In this document: positions 13,720-24,260 of the stretch, piece after piece
Position numbering within the stretch: the stretch's first letter is position 1
How the letters are laid out: every line of letters starts with the position of its first letter
From: Nageia nagi
Lineage: Eukaryota; Pinophyta
Direction: 5' to 3'
DNA length: 64,000 nt
Assembly (NCBI GenBank): GCA_050084985.1
Contig: JBITNC010000001.1
Span: forward strand, 41,602,001 to 41,666,000
Notes under the pieces: generated by a model
The model's input: the letters and a program-made list of their open reading frames with translations, nothing else
The model's database searches: none
What the model was told of the DNA's origin: nothing
Translations under genes and position numbers: made by a program

Positions 13720-14973
13720 TTATACAATCAAATTAGCTTGAGATCCAGAATCAAACAATGTATCAATCCTAGTCTTCTTAGCTTGCACCTTGATATGAAA
13801 AAGTTCAATTTTCTTCTTTTCCTCATCTTCATTAGGTGTATTATACAAAACCATACATGTCATTTTCTCATCTACATCTAAACCATCTTCAATTTCACAA
13901 GTAATAGTATTTGTTTGCTTTCTTTGACCTTTAGGGTGTAATTCAGGATGCAATTTCCAACATTTAGCCTCTAAATGACCTTCTTTTTGACAATGTGCAC
14001 ATACATCTTTAGACTTTTCTTTTTGTGTAGTAGACATAGTTTTGTTTTTCCCCTTTTCTTTATTCCTTTCAGAATCATCATTACTATTGTAATTGGAAGC
14101 ATTATTCTTTTTCCCATCCTTAACAAATTTTCCCCTTTCTTCTAAGTGAGTAGCTTGTACACAAACTTTATCCAAATCATTTGGATCAAACATCAAAATT
14201 GTATGCCTTAAATAATTGTGCAAACCACCAATATACTTAAGAAGAGTATCTTGGAAATCAAGAGGAATACCTAGCATTGTAGCTCTTCTTTGGAATTCTG
14301 TAGTGTACTCTTGCACACTTTGCCCTTTGCCTTGATGGAAAGTTTGCCATTCCATGATTGCCTTTTGCCGATAACCCAAAGGATAAAATTGATTTCTAAG
14401 TAATTGTACAAAATGAGACCAAGAAGCAATACAAGCTTGAATAGATTCATTCTTACTTTGTAAACAACTTTCCCACCAAATAAGTACATTTCCACTCATT
14501 TTAAGAGTTGCTAATTGGATTTTATCCTCATCTCTTACAATTCTTTGAATTCTACAATATAGTTCAATTTTTTTAATCCAATGTTCTAATTTATCAGCAT
14601 TTACTTCTCCAATAAAAGTAAGCAAATCAAATTTAACTTCCAATTTCAAAGGAGAACTATGAAAAACACTATGTGTAACATCATTGTCAATTTTATTACT
14701 TTCACTAGTTTCACCTTTATTTTTCTTGTATTGTTGTTCTTGAAAATGTTGGAATTGTAGAGACATTTTCTGGAACATTATGGCAAGATCAGCAATTTGC
14801 TTCTCCACATTAGACCCTCCTTCATTGGCCATGGCTCCAAGATCTCTTTGCTTCTTTAGCCAAACTCTAGAACCAATTTCTGGATCCTCCTCCATAAATT
14901 CTCCTTCTCCTTTCTTGCTTTGTGACCTAGTATACATGTAAGAACACTTTCCAAACACCAACAACAATCTCAA
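13720..14973 (-). CDS. gypsy gag plus start of protease, 417 codons open
   Basis: Gag coats the retrotransposon RNA and builds the virus-like particle in the cytoplasm. The 417-codon frame is open, but the natural start is more likely the internal Met at 14937 (MYTRSQSKKG) than 14973. A capsid-type region is at about 14620-14230 (LEHWIKKIELYCR, WWESCLQSKN, QFYPLGYRQKAIMEW). A lysine/asparagine-rich linker follows. One CCHC zinc knuckle (C-X2-C-X4-H-X4-C) is at 13960-14001. The protease active site DSG is at 13744-13752. The frame ends at a TAA just after LIV. Unit 2 has GAA there, so this is a single-base nonsense change. The leader to the primer site is only about 30-65 bp. Confidence 0.8.
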   Translation of the reverse strand: MRLLLVFGKCSYMYTRSQSKKGEGEFMEEDPEIGSRVWLKKQRDLGAMANEGGSNVEKQIADLAIMFQKMSLQFQHFQEQQYKKNKGETSESNKIDNDVTHSVFHSSPLKLEVKFDLLTFIGEVNADKLEHWIKKIELYCRIQRIVRDEDKIQLATLKMSGNVLIWWESCLQSKNESIQACIASWSHFVQLLRNQFYPLGYRQKAIMEWQTFHQGKGQSVQEYTTEFQRRATMLGIPLDFQDTLLKYIGGLHNYLRHTILMFDPNDLDKVCVQATHLEERGKFVKDGKKNNASNYNSNDDSERNKEKGKNKTMSTTQKEKSKDVCAHCQKEGHLEAKCWKLHPELHPKGQRKQTNTITCEIEDGLDVDEKMTCMVLYNTPNEDEEKKKIELFHIKVQAKKTRIDTLFDSGSQANLIV

Positions 14974-15001
14974 AAATAGAGGTTATCCCAATGATTCAAC
15001 T

Positions 15002-15014
15002 TGCTCTGATACCA
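15002..15014 (-). other. primer-binding site of gypsy unit 1
   Basis: The minus strand reads TGGTATCAGAGCA. This is complementary to the 3' end of plant initiator tRNA-Met, four bases inside the LTR edge. It fixes the element's orientation (minus). Confidence 0.85.
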
Positions 15015-15018
15015 AACT

Positions 15019-16105
15019 TGATCCATAAACTATAGGATTAAAAATTTCAATTTAACCTTGCTAAATGGATCATTTCACACTTAAAATAATTAAGTGCTTG
15101 TAAAGAAAATTCAGGAATAAACTTGTAAACATAGAGAAGAGAAAAGCATTCACCAAAGAAGAGACAAGCAAGATTTATCCTGGTTCACCCAATGTGGGCT
15201 ACATCCAGCTCAAAAGTTCCTACTATCAATGGGGAGAATCACTTTACAAGGCCTCCAAGGTCATTCAAAACCTCCTCTCACATTCACAATACAATCTCAG
15301 CTTTGAAAATCATAACAAAACTGAAATAATTCCCGAAATCCTCCTTCCTTTCTCTTCTATCCAATTTTCTCCCCTTTTATACAATTTTTGGAGCTAAAAT
15401 TAGAGAGAATTACAACTAAGAATTTCAATAGAAAAGCCTATTTTTAGATACCCATTAACCTCCTTGATCTTCCTACCAAATTTGGGCTCAATTGGTTGCA
15501 AAAATCTCCTAAAAATGAGCTCTGAATCTGAAAAACATGCTCTTTGGACTGTTACAGGCTTTCAAGATAAACTCAACCCAAAAATAGGACCTTAGGCAAA
15601 TCAAAAATCACAACAAACCTTTGAAAAATGCCAAAATACATTAAAATACTCCAAAAATGGGTGGGTGCACTATGGTGCTAACATGTGGCACATTCTGGGA
15701 TGAAGTCAAACTCTGTTGATCAATGGCTAGCTGACAGTGCAGGTGGTACACGTAGGCCAAGGCAGGTTGGCTGGATAGGTAGGTCGGGCATGTGCACATG
15801 GTTGGCTGGTAGTTTGGTCAACTGATCAAATGATTGACATGGCATAGTGATGTCAGGCAGGTCAGACATGATGGGCAAGCTGACTGGGCTCCAGCGTCGA
15901 TGCCACGGTGGCGGGCGGGTCCTGCCATTTTGTAATAATTTTTTTTTTCAAATATACAAAAACTGGTCTTAAATCCATAACTTCCACATATGGACTCATA
16001 TTCTTGATCTGAAAGAAGCATAAAAAAGCTAAAGATAAGATGAACAAAATGAACACATTAAAATGGAGATTATTGAATGTTGAAGGGATCCAAATTTTTA
16101 GATCA
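15019..16105 (-). repeat. gypsy LTR, central copy shared by both units
   Basis: It is 1087 bp with ends TGATC...GATCA. It acts as 5' LTR of unit 1 (primer site at 15002-15014 on its left) and 3' LTR of unit 2 (polypurine tract at 16106-16115 on its right). A lone insertion would show host DNA on one side, but internal sequence lies on both. Confidence 0.88.
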
Positions 16106-16382
16106 TTCCTCCCCATTGAGAGAGAGCTTTTGTCCCCAAAAGCATTTAGGATGATGGAATGAGGTGAGGGTAGAGCTCCCTCACCCGATCAACTACATAC
16201 CACTTGGCCTTATGTGGATGTTGGCCTTTCAATCCAATATGCCACACCTCATGTATGCCACTATGAGATGATCATTGCTTCTTTTCCAATACTGCATCCT
16301 CAACCAACACATTCATGTGCTCAAGGGCTAAATCCTCAACTAATGGTAACATACCCTCTATATCTTTTGCAACTACGGCTGG

Positions 16383-18408
16383 TTAATACAACTTCAAGTT
16401 CTCAACAATAATAACAGAATATATTTGCATATAAGGTGGTAAGTCCAATTGAAAAGCATTGTCTCCAACTTGACCAATAATAGTAAATGGGCCATACCTT
16501 ATAGGTTTCAACCTCTTTCCCTTACCATGTTGTCTCTCCTTGCTAAGATGAAACCATACCTGATCCCTAACCTGAAATTTATGATCCATCTATTGATGAT
16601 CATGCTTCTCTTTATACTTGGATACATTTTCTTGCATTTTAGGCCAATAATAATACCTTTATAAATTAGCAAGAGTTTTTCCAACACCAAAGTGTCTTGA
16701 AATATGAGAAGTATGAGCTTCCCTAATCAAATCATTCCTCTCACCATTAGGAATACAAAGTTTGCCCAAATGAAAAAGTAATCCATCGTGCAAATGAAAG
16801 TCATGATTTCCAACCTCATTACCAAGGCTCAATCTATGATAGACATTTTGGAAATCAAGATCAACCACATATTGTTCTTTATACCCATCATGCATCAAAG
16901 AACTATTTTGCAGAATCACAACACTAGCAACTATTGGAGGCCTAAACAACATATCAACAATTGTATTTTGAGTACCCACCAAATGAAATTGTTGCAAAAA
17001 TCCCATCCAATGAAAGTGCCTAGATTTTTGCAACTTAGATTGTGATTGAAGATATTGCAAGGGTTGATGGTTTGTATGTATTATTGTCTCTTTACCTACC
17101 AAATAGTGCTTCCATTTTTTAACACTTTGCCAAGTTCCATATTTCTTTGGAATTATAACAATAGGAGATCCATATGGTGATGTGCTAGGTCTAATGACTC
17201 TTTGATCTAACAATTCATTGACTTGTTTCTTAATTTCTTCATTTTCCAAAATACAATTTCTATACAAGCAAATATTAGAAAGTGCAACATTAGGATGTAA
17301 TTGAATCTCATGTTGTATATCTCTTTTAGGTGGAAGTTCTTTAGGTAATTGAAATAAATCTTCAAATTCAGAGATTACCTCTTTAACTTCTTCTTTGTAT
17401 TGTGGTTCACAATCTTCAAGTGCCTTTATGTTTTCCACTTCATCTTGAGATTTCACCATTGCAAGTATAAACATTTGTCCATTGATTAGCTTCTTTTCTT
17501 ATCCTACAGTAATCAAAGAAATATCCTTTTTCTTGCTTTGATGAACACTAACCATGTATTCAATTCCATCTTTAATGAGTCTATATTTATTTTCCTTTCT
17601 ATGAAATAAAGCATCTCTTTCCCATAGATAAGGACTACCAAGCACAATCCCACAAATATCCAAAGGAACAACATCAAGCAAAACTTCATCAATGTAATCG
17701 CTGTTAATCCCAAATTGCAACTTGCATTGTTGTGTTACTTTCAACTTTGAATTGTTATTAACCCATCCCAATGGATATGGGTTTGGATGGGTTTGAGTAG
17801 TGAGTGCAAGTGATTTGACATACTTTTCTACAATCAAATTAGCTTGAGATCTAGAATCAAACAATTTATCAATCCTAGTCTTCTTAGCTTGCACCTTGAT
17901 GTGAAAAAGTTCAATTTTCTTCTTTTCCTCATCTTCATTAGGTGTATTATGCAAAACCATACATGTCATTTTCTCATCTACATCTAAACCATCTTCAATT
18001 TCACAAGTAATAGTATTTTTTTACTTTCTTTGACCTTTAGGGCGTAATTCAAGATGCAATTTCCAACATTTAGCCTCTAAATGACCTTCTTTTTGACAAT
18101 GTGCACATACATCTTTAGACTTTTCTTTTTGTGTAGTAGACATAGTTTTCTTTTTCCCCTTTTTTTTATTCCTTTTAGAATCATCATTACTATTGTAATT
18201 GGAAGCATTGCTCTTTTTCCCATCCTTAACAAATTTTCCCCTTTCTTCTAAGTGAGTAGCTTGTACACAAACTTTATCCAAATCATTTGGATCAAACATC
18301 AAAATTGTATGCCTTAAATAATTGTGCAAACCACCAATATCCTTAAGAAGAGTATCTTGGGAATCAAGAGGAATACCTAGCATTGTAGCTCTTCTTTGGA
18401 ATTCTATA
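16383..18408 (-). pseudogene. gypsy unit 2 gag-pol remnant (3' part)
   Basis: It is nearly identical to 12277-14300, including the RT-core and integrase-core deletions and three shared stops. Private changes: the protease active site reads DSR instead of DSG (near 17853), and a TAA at 18021-18023 cuts gag after RPKGQRK. It lacks the nonsense codon that ends unit 1 gag-protease. The CCHC knuckle (CAHCQKEGHLEAKC) is intact. The copia insertion at 18409 breaks gag, and the upstream part of gag resumes at 24261. Confidence 0.82.
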
Positions 18409-18461
18409 TGTTAGAATTTGTAATGAAATATTGTGAATATCTAAACTCCTTGTAAATTCAA

Positions 18462-18500
18462 TTAATCACTTAAGGGTATGTAGATACCTTAAGTGATTAA
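18462..18500. other. U3 palindrome (17-bp arms, short loop)
   Basis: The arms TTAATCACTTAAGGGTAT and ATACCTTAAGTGATTAA pair almost perfectly (one unpaired base) around GTAG. The same palindrome is at 23825-23863 in the 3' LTR. A counterpart with different but still matching arms sits at the same place in the other copia LTRs at about 36750-36798, 44421-44470 and 57313-57361. Confidence 0.8.
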
Positions 18501-18631
18501 TAGAATTCTTTAATATGTAGACTTTGACTTTACCAAAGTGGGTAGTTGGTAGGTTGATGTTTGGTGATAAATTTAATGTAACCCTAACCTTACCCTTGGG
18601 TTAAAGGAAGGTTAGGGAGGTGCTCTCAACC

Positions 18632-18639
18632 TATAAATA
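18632..18639 (+). promoter_or_regulatory. TATA box of copia 5' LTR
   Basis: TATAAATA in CCTATAAATAGAGGGCC, mid-LTR. Its 3' LTR twin is at 23995-24002. The other copia LTRs keep CTATAAATAG at 57479-57488 (+) and at 36621-36630, about 44294-44303 and 48391-48400 (minus strand). Confidence 0.75.
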
Positions 18640-18899
18640 GAGGGCCTCTTCTCATGTAAACATATCTAAGTTTTGAGTAAGATTACTCTACTTGGTTGTG
18701 TAGGAGAGAGCTAGAGAATAGTTGTAAGAGAGACATAGATTTGAGAATAAGAGAACTAGTTGTGGATGTACTCCCAAGAAGGGAGGAACCACATTATATT
18801 GATGTGTTATCTTGAGTGATTGTGTTATCTTTTGTACACATGAGTTTCCTAGTCTAAGGTCCTAGAGGATTTGTTTAGATCTAGTTCAAATCCTTCAAT

Positions 18900-18911
18900 T
18901 GGTATCAGAGC
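18900..18911 (+). other. copia primer-binding site
   Basis: TGGTATCAGAGC is complementary to the 3' end of initiator tRNA-Met. It lies two bases after the LTR, the standard position for plant copia elements. Confidence 0.92.
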
Positions 18912-19020
18912 CTTGTTGAGGAAGCTCTTCTTTTGGTGTGGAAGCTACATCTTGGAGGTTCATCCTTTTTTCACTCCTCATCTTTCACCCCCTTGGTGAG
19001 GTAAATTTTAAAGAGCAGCA

Positions 19021-22000
19021 ATGGTTGAAACCTTCGTTCCCAAGCACATACTCGATGGTTCCAACTTTGGAATATGGAAACCACGTATGAAAGCTGAGTT
19101 ACAAGCAAGAAAGCTATGGCAAACAGTTAGTGAAGATGTGGTTGCTCCTACCGATGAGAAGGCTCTTGAAGTATACAACTCAAAGAATGAGTTAGCAACT
19201 TCTATGATTTACCATGCAGTTTTAGATGATGTCCTTCTCATGATTTCTTCATCAACTTCAGCAAAGGAAGCTTGGGATAGGTTAAAGAAAATTTACCTTA
19301 GGTCCAAATTTTCAAGGAGGTTTACCATTCTACAAAAGTTGTTGTAGTATCGAAAAAGTGAAGATGAAAGTGCCTCCATCTACTTAAACAAAATCATTGA
19401 CCTCAGGACACAACTGATTGGTTGTGGGTGCAACTGGATCAATGATGAGTTCATGGTCTTCATCATTCTACAAAGCCTTACTACAAAGTTCAGCAACTTT
19501 GTCACAGTTATGGAAACAAGGCTCGATGATGAAGAAGATGTCATCTCACTTGATAACCTTTCTAGACTTCTTCTAAAGCATGAGGAAACTTTGAACAAGA
19601 AAATGTTGAACCTTTCTCCAAAGGACAATAGCATTGCTCTAGGAGCAACCAAAACTCCTTTCAAGAAAAAGTTCAAACATTACAAATTCAAAGACAACAA
19701 GTCCTCATCTACCTTTAGGAAGTATGACAAAAAGGGTAACAACAACAACAATCATGGCAACTACAGGCATAGAAATGATAAAGCAGTATCTAGCAATCCA
19801 ACACCTCAGGAAAAGTTTGATGGGAATTGTAACTTCTGTGGCATCTTTGGCCACAAAGAGTATGATTGTCGCAAAAAGAAATTTGCTCAAAAAGGAAAAG
19901 GAAATGCAAATGTGAGAAATTTCAATAATAAAAAGAAGAACAAGCATGCTGCTTCTGTTGCCTACTACTCAATGACTCAAACTATTTCAAATGATTGGAT
20001 TGTTGATACAGGATGCACTAATCACATGTGTTATGAAAAAGATAAGTTTGAAAACTTTCATAAGTACAAAAAGGATGCAGTTGTGATAGGTGATAATACA
20101 GTCCTTGATGTTCACGGAATAGGAAGTGTGAAGATTCATGGAAAGACTCTTGATAATGTCTTTTATGTGCCTAAACTAAGGATGAATCTCATCTCCGTGA
20201 TTCAGATTATAAGGAAAGGATGCTCATTTGAGTTTACCTCACACTCTTGGTGTGTTAAGAAAGGACTTGCCACTTTGATGAAAGGATCAGTAAAGAATGA
20301 CCTTTATATTGTGGATCAAGTACCTTCAAAGATTTGTCTTGCTACAAATGTTTGTTCAAAAGGTAATCTTTGGCATCAACGATTAGGACACCTTAACCAC
20401 AAGAGTATTCAAGCTATGAAAACTCAAGAACTTGTGGAAGGTTTACCTAATATTTCACCCACAGTTGGTCTTTGTGAAAGGTGCATTCTAGGAAAGATGC
20501 ATAGGCAAAAGTTTGAAAAAGATAAGGCAACTCGGGCTTCTTGTCCTCTTCAACTTATGCATTCAGATTTGATGGGTCCATTTCAGACTAAGTCACTAGG
20601 TGGAGCTTCTTATGTTCTGACCTTCATTGATGACTTCAGTAGGATGACATTTGGTTATCTACTTGAGCACAAGGATCAAAATTTTGACAGGTTTCAAGAC
20701 TTCAAGGTACTTGTTGAAAATCAAACTGATTTTAAGATCAAAATGCTGAGATCTGACAATGGGGGTGAATATAATAGCAATGAGTTTAACGACTTTTGTG
20801 TTAAACACGGGATTAAGCGACAATTCATAATCCCTTACACCCCTCAGCAAAATGGAGTTGCTGAAAGGAAGAATCACACCATTATGGAAATGGCAAGATG
20901 CAGGTTGGGTAACCTTCCTAGTTTCTTATGGGGTGAAGTTGTACACACTGCTATTCACACCCTAAATAGGTGTCCTACTAAGGCAGTTGAAGGTAAAACT
21001 CCATATGAAGCATGGACAGGAAAGAAACCTAACCTCTCACACTTCAGAGTCTTCGGTTGTGATACATTTGCCTTCATTACCTCAGAGAAAAGAAAGAAGC
21101 TAGATAAACGATTAGAAAAATGCATCTTTGTGGGGTATGATAATCAGCATAGAGGTTACAGGCTCTACTCTTCATCCCATAAAATAATCTTTATGTCTAG
21201 GGATGTTAAGTTCAATGAACTTTCTGAGGATATGACCTCTCATGCTGAAGTGTCTGATACAGATGATTCTTTGCCTACACCTAACTGGTTGGATGAGCAT
21301 GTAGAGAAGTCACCACAAGAGCAAAATTCTCCAGCACAGAGAATTACAAGAAGTATGACCTTGAATAAATCCTTATTTGCCAAAATTGATAATATGCATG
21401 AGCCATCAACCTTCAAAGAAGCTTCCAAGCAAGAGTGTTGGATGGAAGCTATGAAAGTTGAGTATGAGGCTCTCATGAAAAATGAACTTGGGATTTGGTT
21501 CCTTATCCCAATGAGAAAAATGTGATTGGAAATAAATGGATATACAAGGTCAAGTACAATTCTGATGGAAAAATTGAAAAATACAAGGCAAGGTTAGTAG
21601 CCAAAGGATTCGCTCAGAAATATGGTATTGATTATGAGGAAACCTTTGCTCCTGTAGCCAAGATGCCTACTGTCAGAATAATTCTTGCTCTTTCTACAGC
21701 TCAAGGATGGAAAGCTTTTCAACTTGATGTCAAAAGTGCATTTCTCAATGGGGACTTGGATGTTGAAATCTACATGAATCAACCAGAAGGATTTATTCCA
21801 GAAGGAAAAGAGACTCTTGTGTGTAAGCTAAAGAAGTCTTTGTATGGACTTAAGCAAGCACCTAGAGCATGGTACAAGAAAATTTCAGGATTCTTTACAG
21901 ATATTGGTTTTTCCAAGTGCTTCTCAGATTCAGATCTATATGTACTCAATCAAGGAAAAGACGTGGTCATCATTCTCCTTTATGTAGATGATCTTCTCAT

Positions 22001-22946
22001 AACAGGCAATAATATTAAAATCATCCAAGAGTGCATCTCCAAACTCAAGGCAACATTTGAAATGACTGATCTAGGTCTATTGCATTACTATCTTGGGATG
22101 CAAGTATACCAACACAAAGATTGTACTTATCTTAGTCAATCTAAGTATATCTCAGACATCTTGCAAAAGTTTGGAATGGAGGAGTGCAAATATGCTGCAA
22201 TACCTATTTCTCCTGGAATCGTTGTATCACTGAGCTCAGATTCTCAGTTGGCTGATGCTACAGCTTATAGATAATTGATTGGTAGTCTTCTGTATCTGAC
22301 TATCTCTCATCCTGATATTACCTTTGCAGTGAATCTGATGGCACGATTCATGCAAAAACCATGTGTTGAACACCTCAATGCTATTAAGCAAATCTTGAGG
22401 TATGTCGCAGGGACAAAGGATCTTGCTCTTAAGTATTCCAAAGTGCCCTCGATTGTTCTCTTAGGGTTCTCAGATTCTGATTATGGGGGAGATAGAGATG
22501 ATAGAAAATCAACCTCTACATATGTGTTTAGCATTGGTTCAGGTGCTATCTCTTGGGCTTCCAAGAAGCAACCTACTGTGACTCTTTCTACCACCGAAGC
22601 CGAATATCGAGCCATGTCTGTTGCCGCCCAAGAAGCTATTTGGCTAAGACATCTTCTGAACGAAATTGGGTATATGCAAAATGGCCCATCTCTTATTTCG
22701 TCAGACAATCAATCGACTATCTCTTTGGCTAAGAATCCTGTGTTCCATCAGTGAACCAAACATGTCGAAATCCAAGCCCATTTTATCAGGGAAAAGGTTC
22801 TAGATGACATCATACACTTGCAGTATTATCCATCTACTGAAAAATCCGTTGATTTGTTCACCAAGCCCCTTCCTGAAGCTCAGTTCTACAAGCTTAGGGA
22901 TTCTCTCGGGTTGGTGAAGTTGCCCTCAAGGGGGAGTGAAGTTTAA
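19021..22946 (+). pseudogene. copia gag-pol polyprotein, four disabling changes
   Basis: Start ATG 19021 (MVETFVPKHILDGSNF), end TAA 22944-22946. Domains in order: gag UBN2-type (19021 to about 19680); CCHC knuckle CNFCGIFGHKEYDC (19828-19869); protease DTG (20005-20013); GAG-pre-integrase with HH/CC zinc residues (about 20370-20520); integrase with D 20566, D 20755 and E 20863, giving exact D,D-35-E spacing; RT with YVDD (21981-21992); RNase H with FSDSDYGGD and TEAEYRAM (about 22455-22660). Breaks: TAG at 19345-19347, a one-base loss near 21487 that shifts frame, TAA at 22272-22274, TGA at 22752-22754. Two of the three stops are explained by a single C-to-T change and the third by A-to-T. 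All catalytic residues remain. In an active copy this protein would encapsidate, copy and integrate the element. Confidence 0.93.
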
Positions 22947-23005
22947 ACTTTTGTTAGTGATTACAACTTCACCTCTAAGAGGCCTTTTTTGATTGTACAT
23001 TCTAG

Positions 23006-23286
23006 ACCTCCATGGTAAGTTTGCTCTACGTGACAAACTTGTTGTATAATTGTTGTTATAGAGTGTTGATTATTTTATACCTCAGTGGTAAGTTTACTCT
23101 ACGTGACAAACTTGTTGTACATTTTATACCACCATGGTGAGTTTGCTCTGCGTGAGAAACTTATTGTACAAATTTTGAGCATGTAATTAATATACCTCCG
23201 TGGTAAGTTCGCTCTGCGTGATGAACTTGTTGTACATTCTATACCTCCGTGGTGAGTTTGCTCTGCATGAGAAACTCGTTGTACAA
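23006..23286 (+). repeat. five tandem covarying stem-loops, each with a splice-donor consensus
   Basis: Each unit starts ACCTC/ACCAC, then GTGGTAAGT or ATGGTGAGT, a conserved loop GCTCTRCRTGA, and a matching arm, then TTGTACA. Arm pairs: AAGTTTG/CAAACTT (23017, 23034), AAGTTT/AAACTT (23090, 23108), GAGTTT/AAACTT (23139, 23157, one wobble), AAGTTC/GAACTT (23205, 23223), GAGTTT/AAACTC (23254, 23272). Base changes in one arm are matched in the other. Spacing alternates about 49 and 66-73 bp. GGTAAGT or GGTGAGT occurs in all five. It lies between pol and the 3' LTR, and related copies are at 37345-37484 in another copia. Confidence 0.85.
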
Positions 23287-23760
23287 TTTTATGCTCTATT
23301 TTAAAATCAACACATGTCTATATACAACAGGTGACTATGAGTGATGGCTTGGCATCTCCGTGATGGCTTATAGTGCACCATTGATCAGTTATTTATAAGA
23401 TGGCATTATTTAATTCTCTTATTTGAATATATGATGCATCTAACTGATTTTGTTCATGAGTTGCTTGTAACATGCAGGATCTTCTTTAGAAATGCAGGTT
23501 ACTCACCTTGTGAAAGCAAGCTCATGGAGACTCACATGTCAGCTTAAAGTTGATCGACTACTATGTACAATGAAACCAGTTGTGGTTAATGATTGTATTG
23601 TAAACCATTTTTGTCAAATGGTAATGTAGTGAGTCTCATACTAGTTCTCAAAAAGATTCTCAAAATATGTAAAAGTTCTCATCTCCACTTGTATCTCTAT
23701 GGAGGAGAACTCTCTCTTACTCTCTCTCTTCTCTCTTCTACGCTCTATCCCAATATTGCA

Positions 23761-23771
23761 TTAAGGGGGAG
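23761..23771 (+). other. copia polypurine tract
   Basis: TTAAGGGGGAG directly before the 3' LTR. A second purine run, AAGGGGGAGTGAAG, overlaps the end of pol at about 22929-22942. The proximal one is the likely primer. Confidence 0.85.
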
Positions 23772-24260
23772 TGTTAGAATTTGTAATGAAATATTGTGAA
23801 TATCTAAACTCCTTGTAAATTCAATTAATCACTTAAGGGTATGTAGATACCTTAAGTGATTAATAGAATTCTTTAATATGTAGACTTTGACTTTACCAAA
23901 GTGGGTAGTTGGTAGGTTGAAGTTTGGTGATAAATTTAATGTAACCCTAACCTTACCCTTGGGTTAAAGGAAGGTTAGGGAGGTGCTCTCAACCTATAAA
24001 TAGAGGGCCTCTCCTCATGTAAACATATCTAAGTTTTGAGTAAGATTACTCTACTTGGTTGTGTAGGAGAGAGCTAGAGAATAGTTGTAAGAGAGACATA
24101 GATTTGAGAATAAGAGAACTAGTTGTGGATGTACTCCCAAGAAGGGAGGAACCACATTATATTGATGTGTTATCTTGAGTGATTGTGTTATCTTGTGTAC
24201 ACATGAGTTTCCTAGTCTAAGGTCCTAGAGGATTTGTTTAGATCTAGTTCAAATCCTTCA
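23772..24260 (+). repeat. copia 3' LTR
   Basis: 489 bp, three substitutions relative to the 5' LTR (near positions 149, 245 and 427 of the LTR). TATA box at 23995-24002. Confidence 0.95.

Larger units (their letters stand above)
18409..18897 (+). repeat. copia 5' LTR
   Basis: Starts TGTTAGAATT, ends AATCCTTCA. It carries the U3 palindrome (18462-18500) and a TATA box (18632-18639). Transcription would start roughly 30 bp beyond the TATA box. Confidence 0.95.
18409..24260 (+). mobile_element. complete young Ty1/copia element inserted in gypsy gag
   Basis: This element is 5852 bp and bounded by the 5-bp target duplication CTATA (18404-18408 and 24261-24265). The empty-site sequence can be read in gypsy unit 1 near 14300. 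Both LTRs are 489 bp and differ at only three sites (about 0.6%), so it is the youngest insertion in the window. Order: 5' LTR, primer site, gag-pol in one intended frame, repeat-bearing 3' non-coding region of about 0.8 kb, polypurine tract, 3' LTR. Four disabling changes in gag-pol mean it could move now only with help. Confidence 0.95.

Noticed and set aside
18900-18911. tRNA gene signal at the TGGTATCAGAGC motifs (also 15002, 44011, 57758)
   Set aside because: These are primer-binding sites complementary to a tRNA 3' end. No cloverleaf or box A/B surrounds them.
19380-19947. minus-strand frames within the young copia gag
   Set aside because: Serine- and valine-rich shadows of gag codons on the opposite strand, with no family resemblance.
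22929-22942. purine run at the pol stop as the functional polypurine tract
   Set aside because: It is 830 bp from the 3' LTR. The run at 23761-23771 abuts the LTR as required.
23006-23286. CRISPR-like array
   Set aside because: Units are palindromic repeats, but spacing is irregular (49-73 bp), the intervening sequences are themselves similar, and it lies inside a plant retrotransposon.
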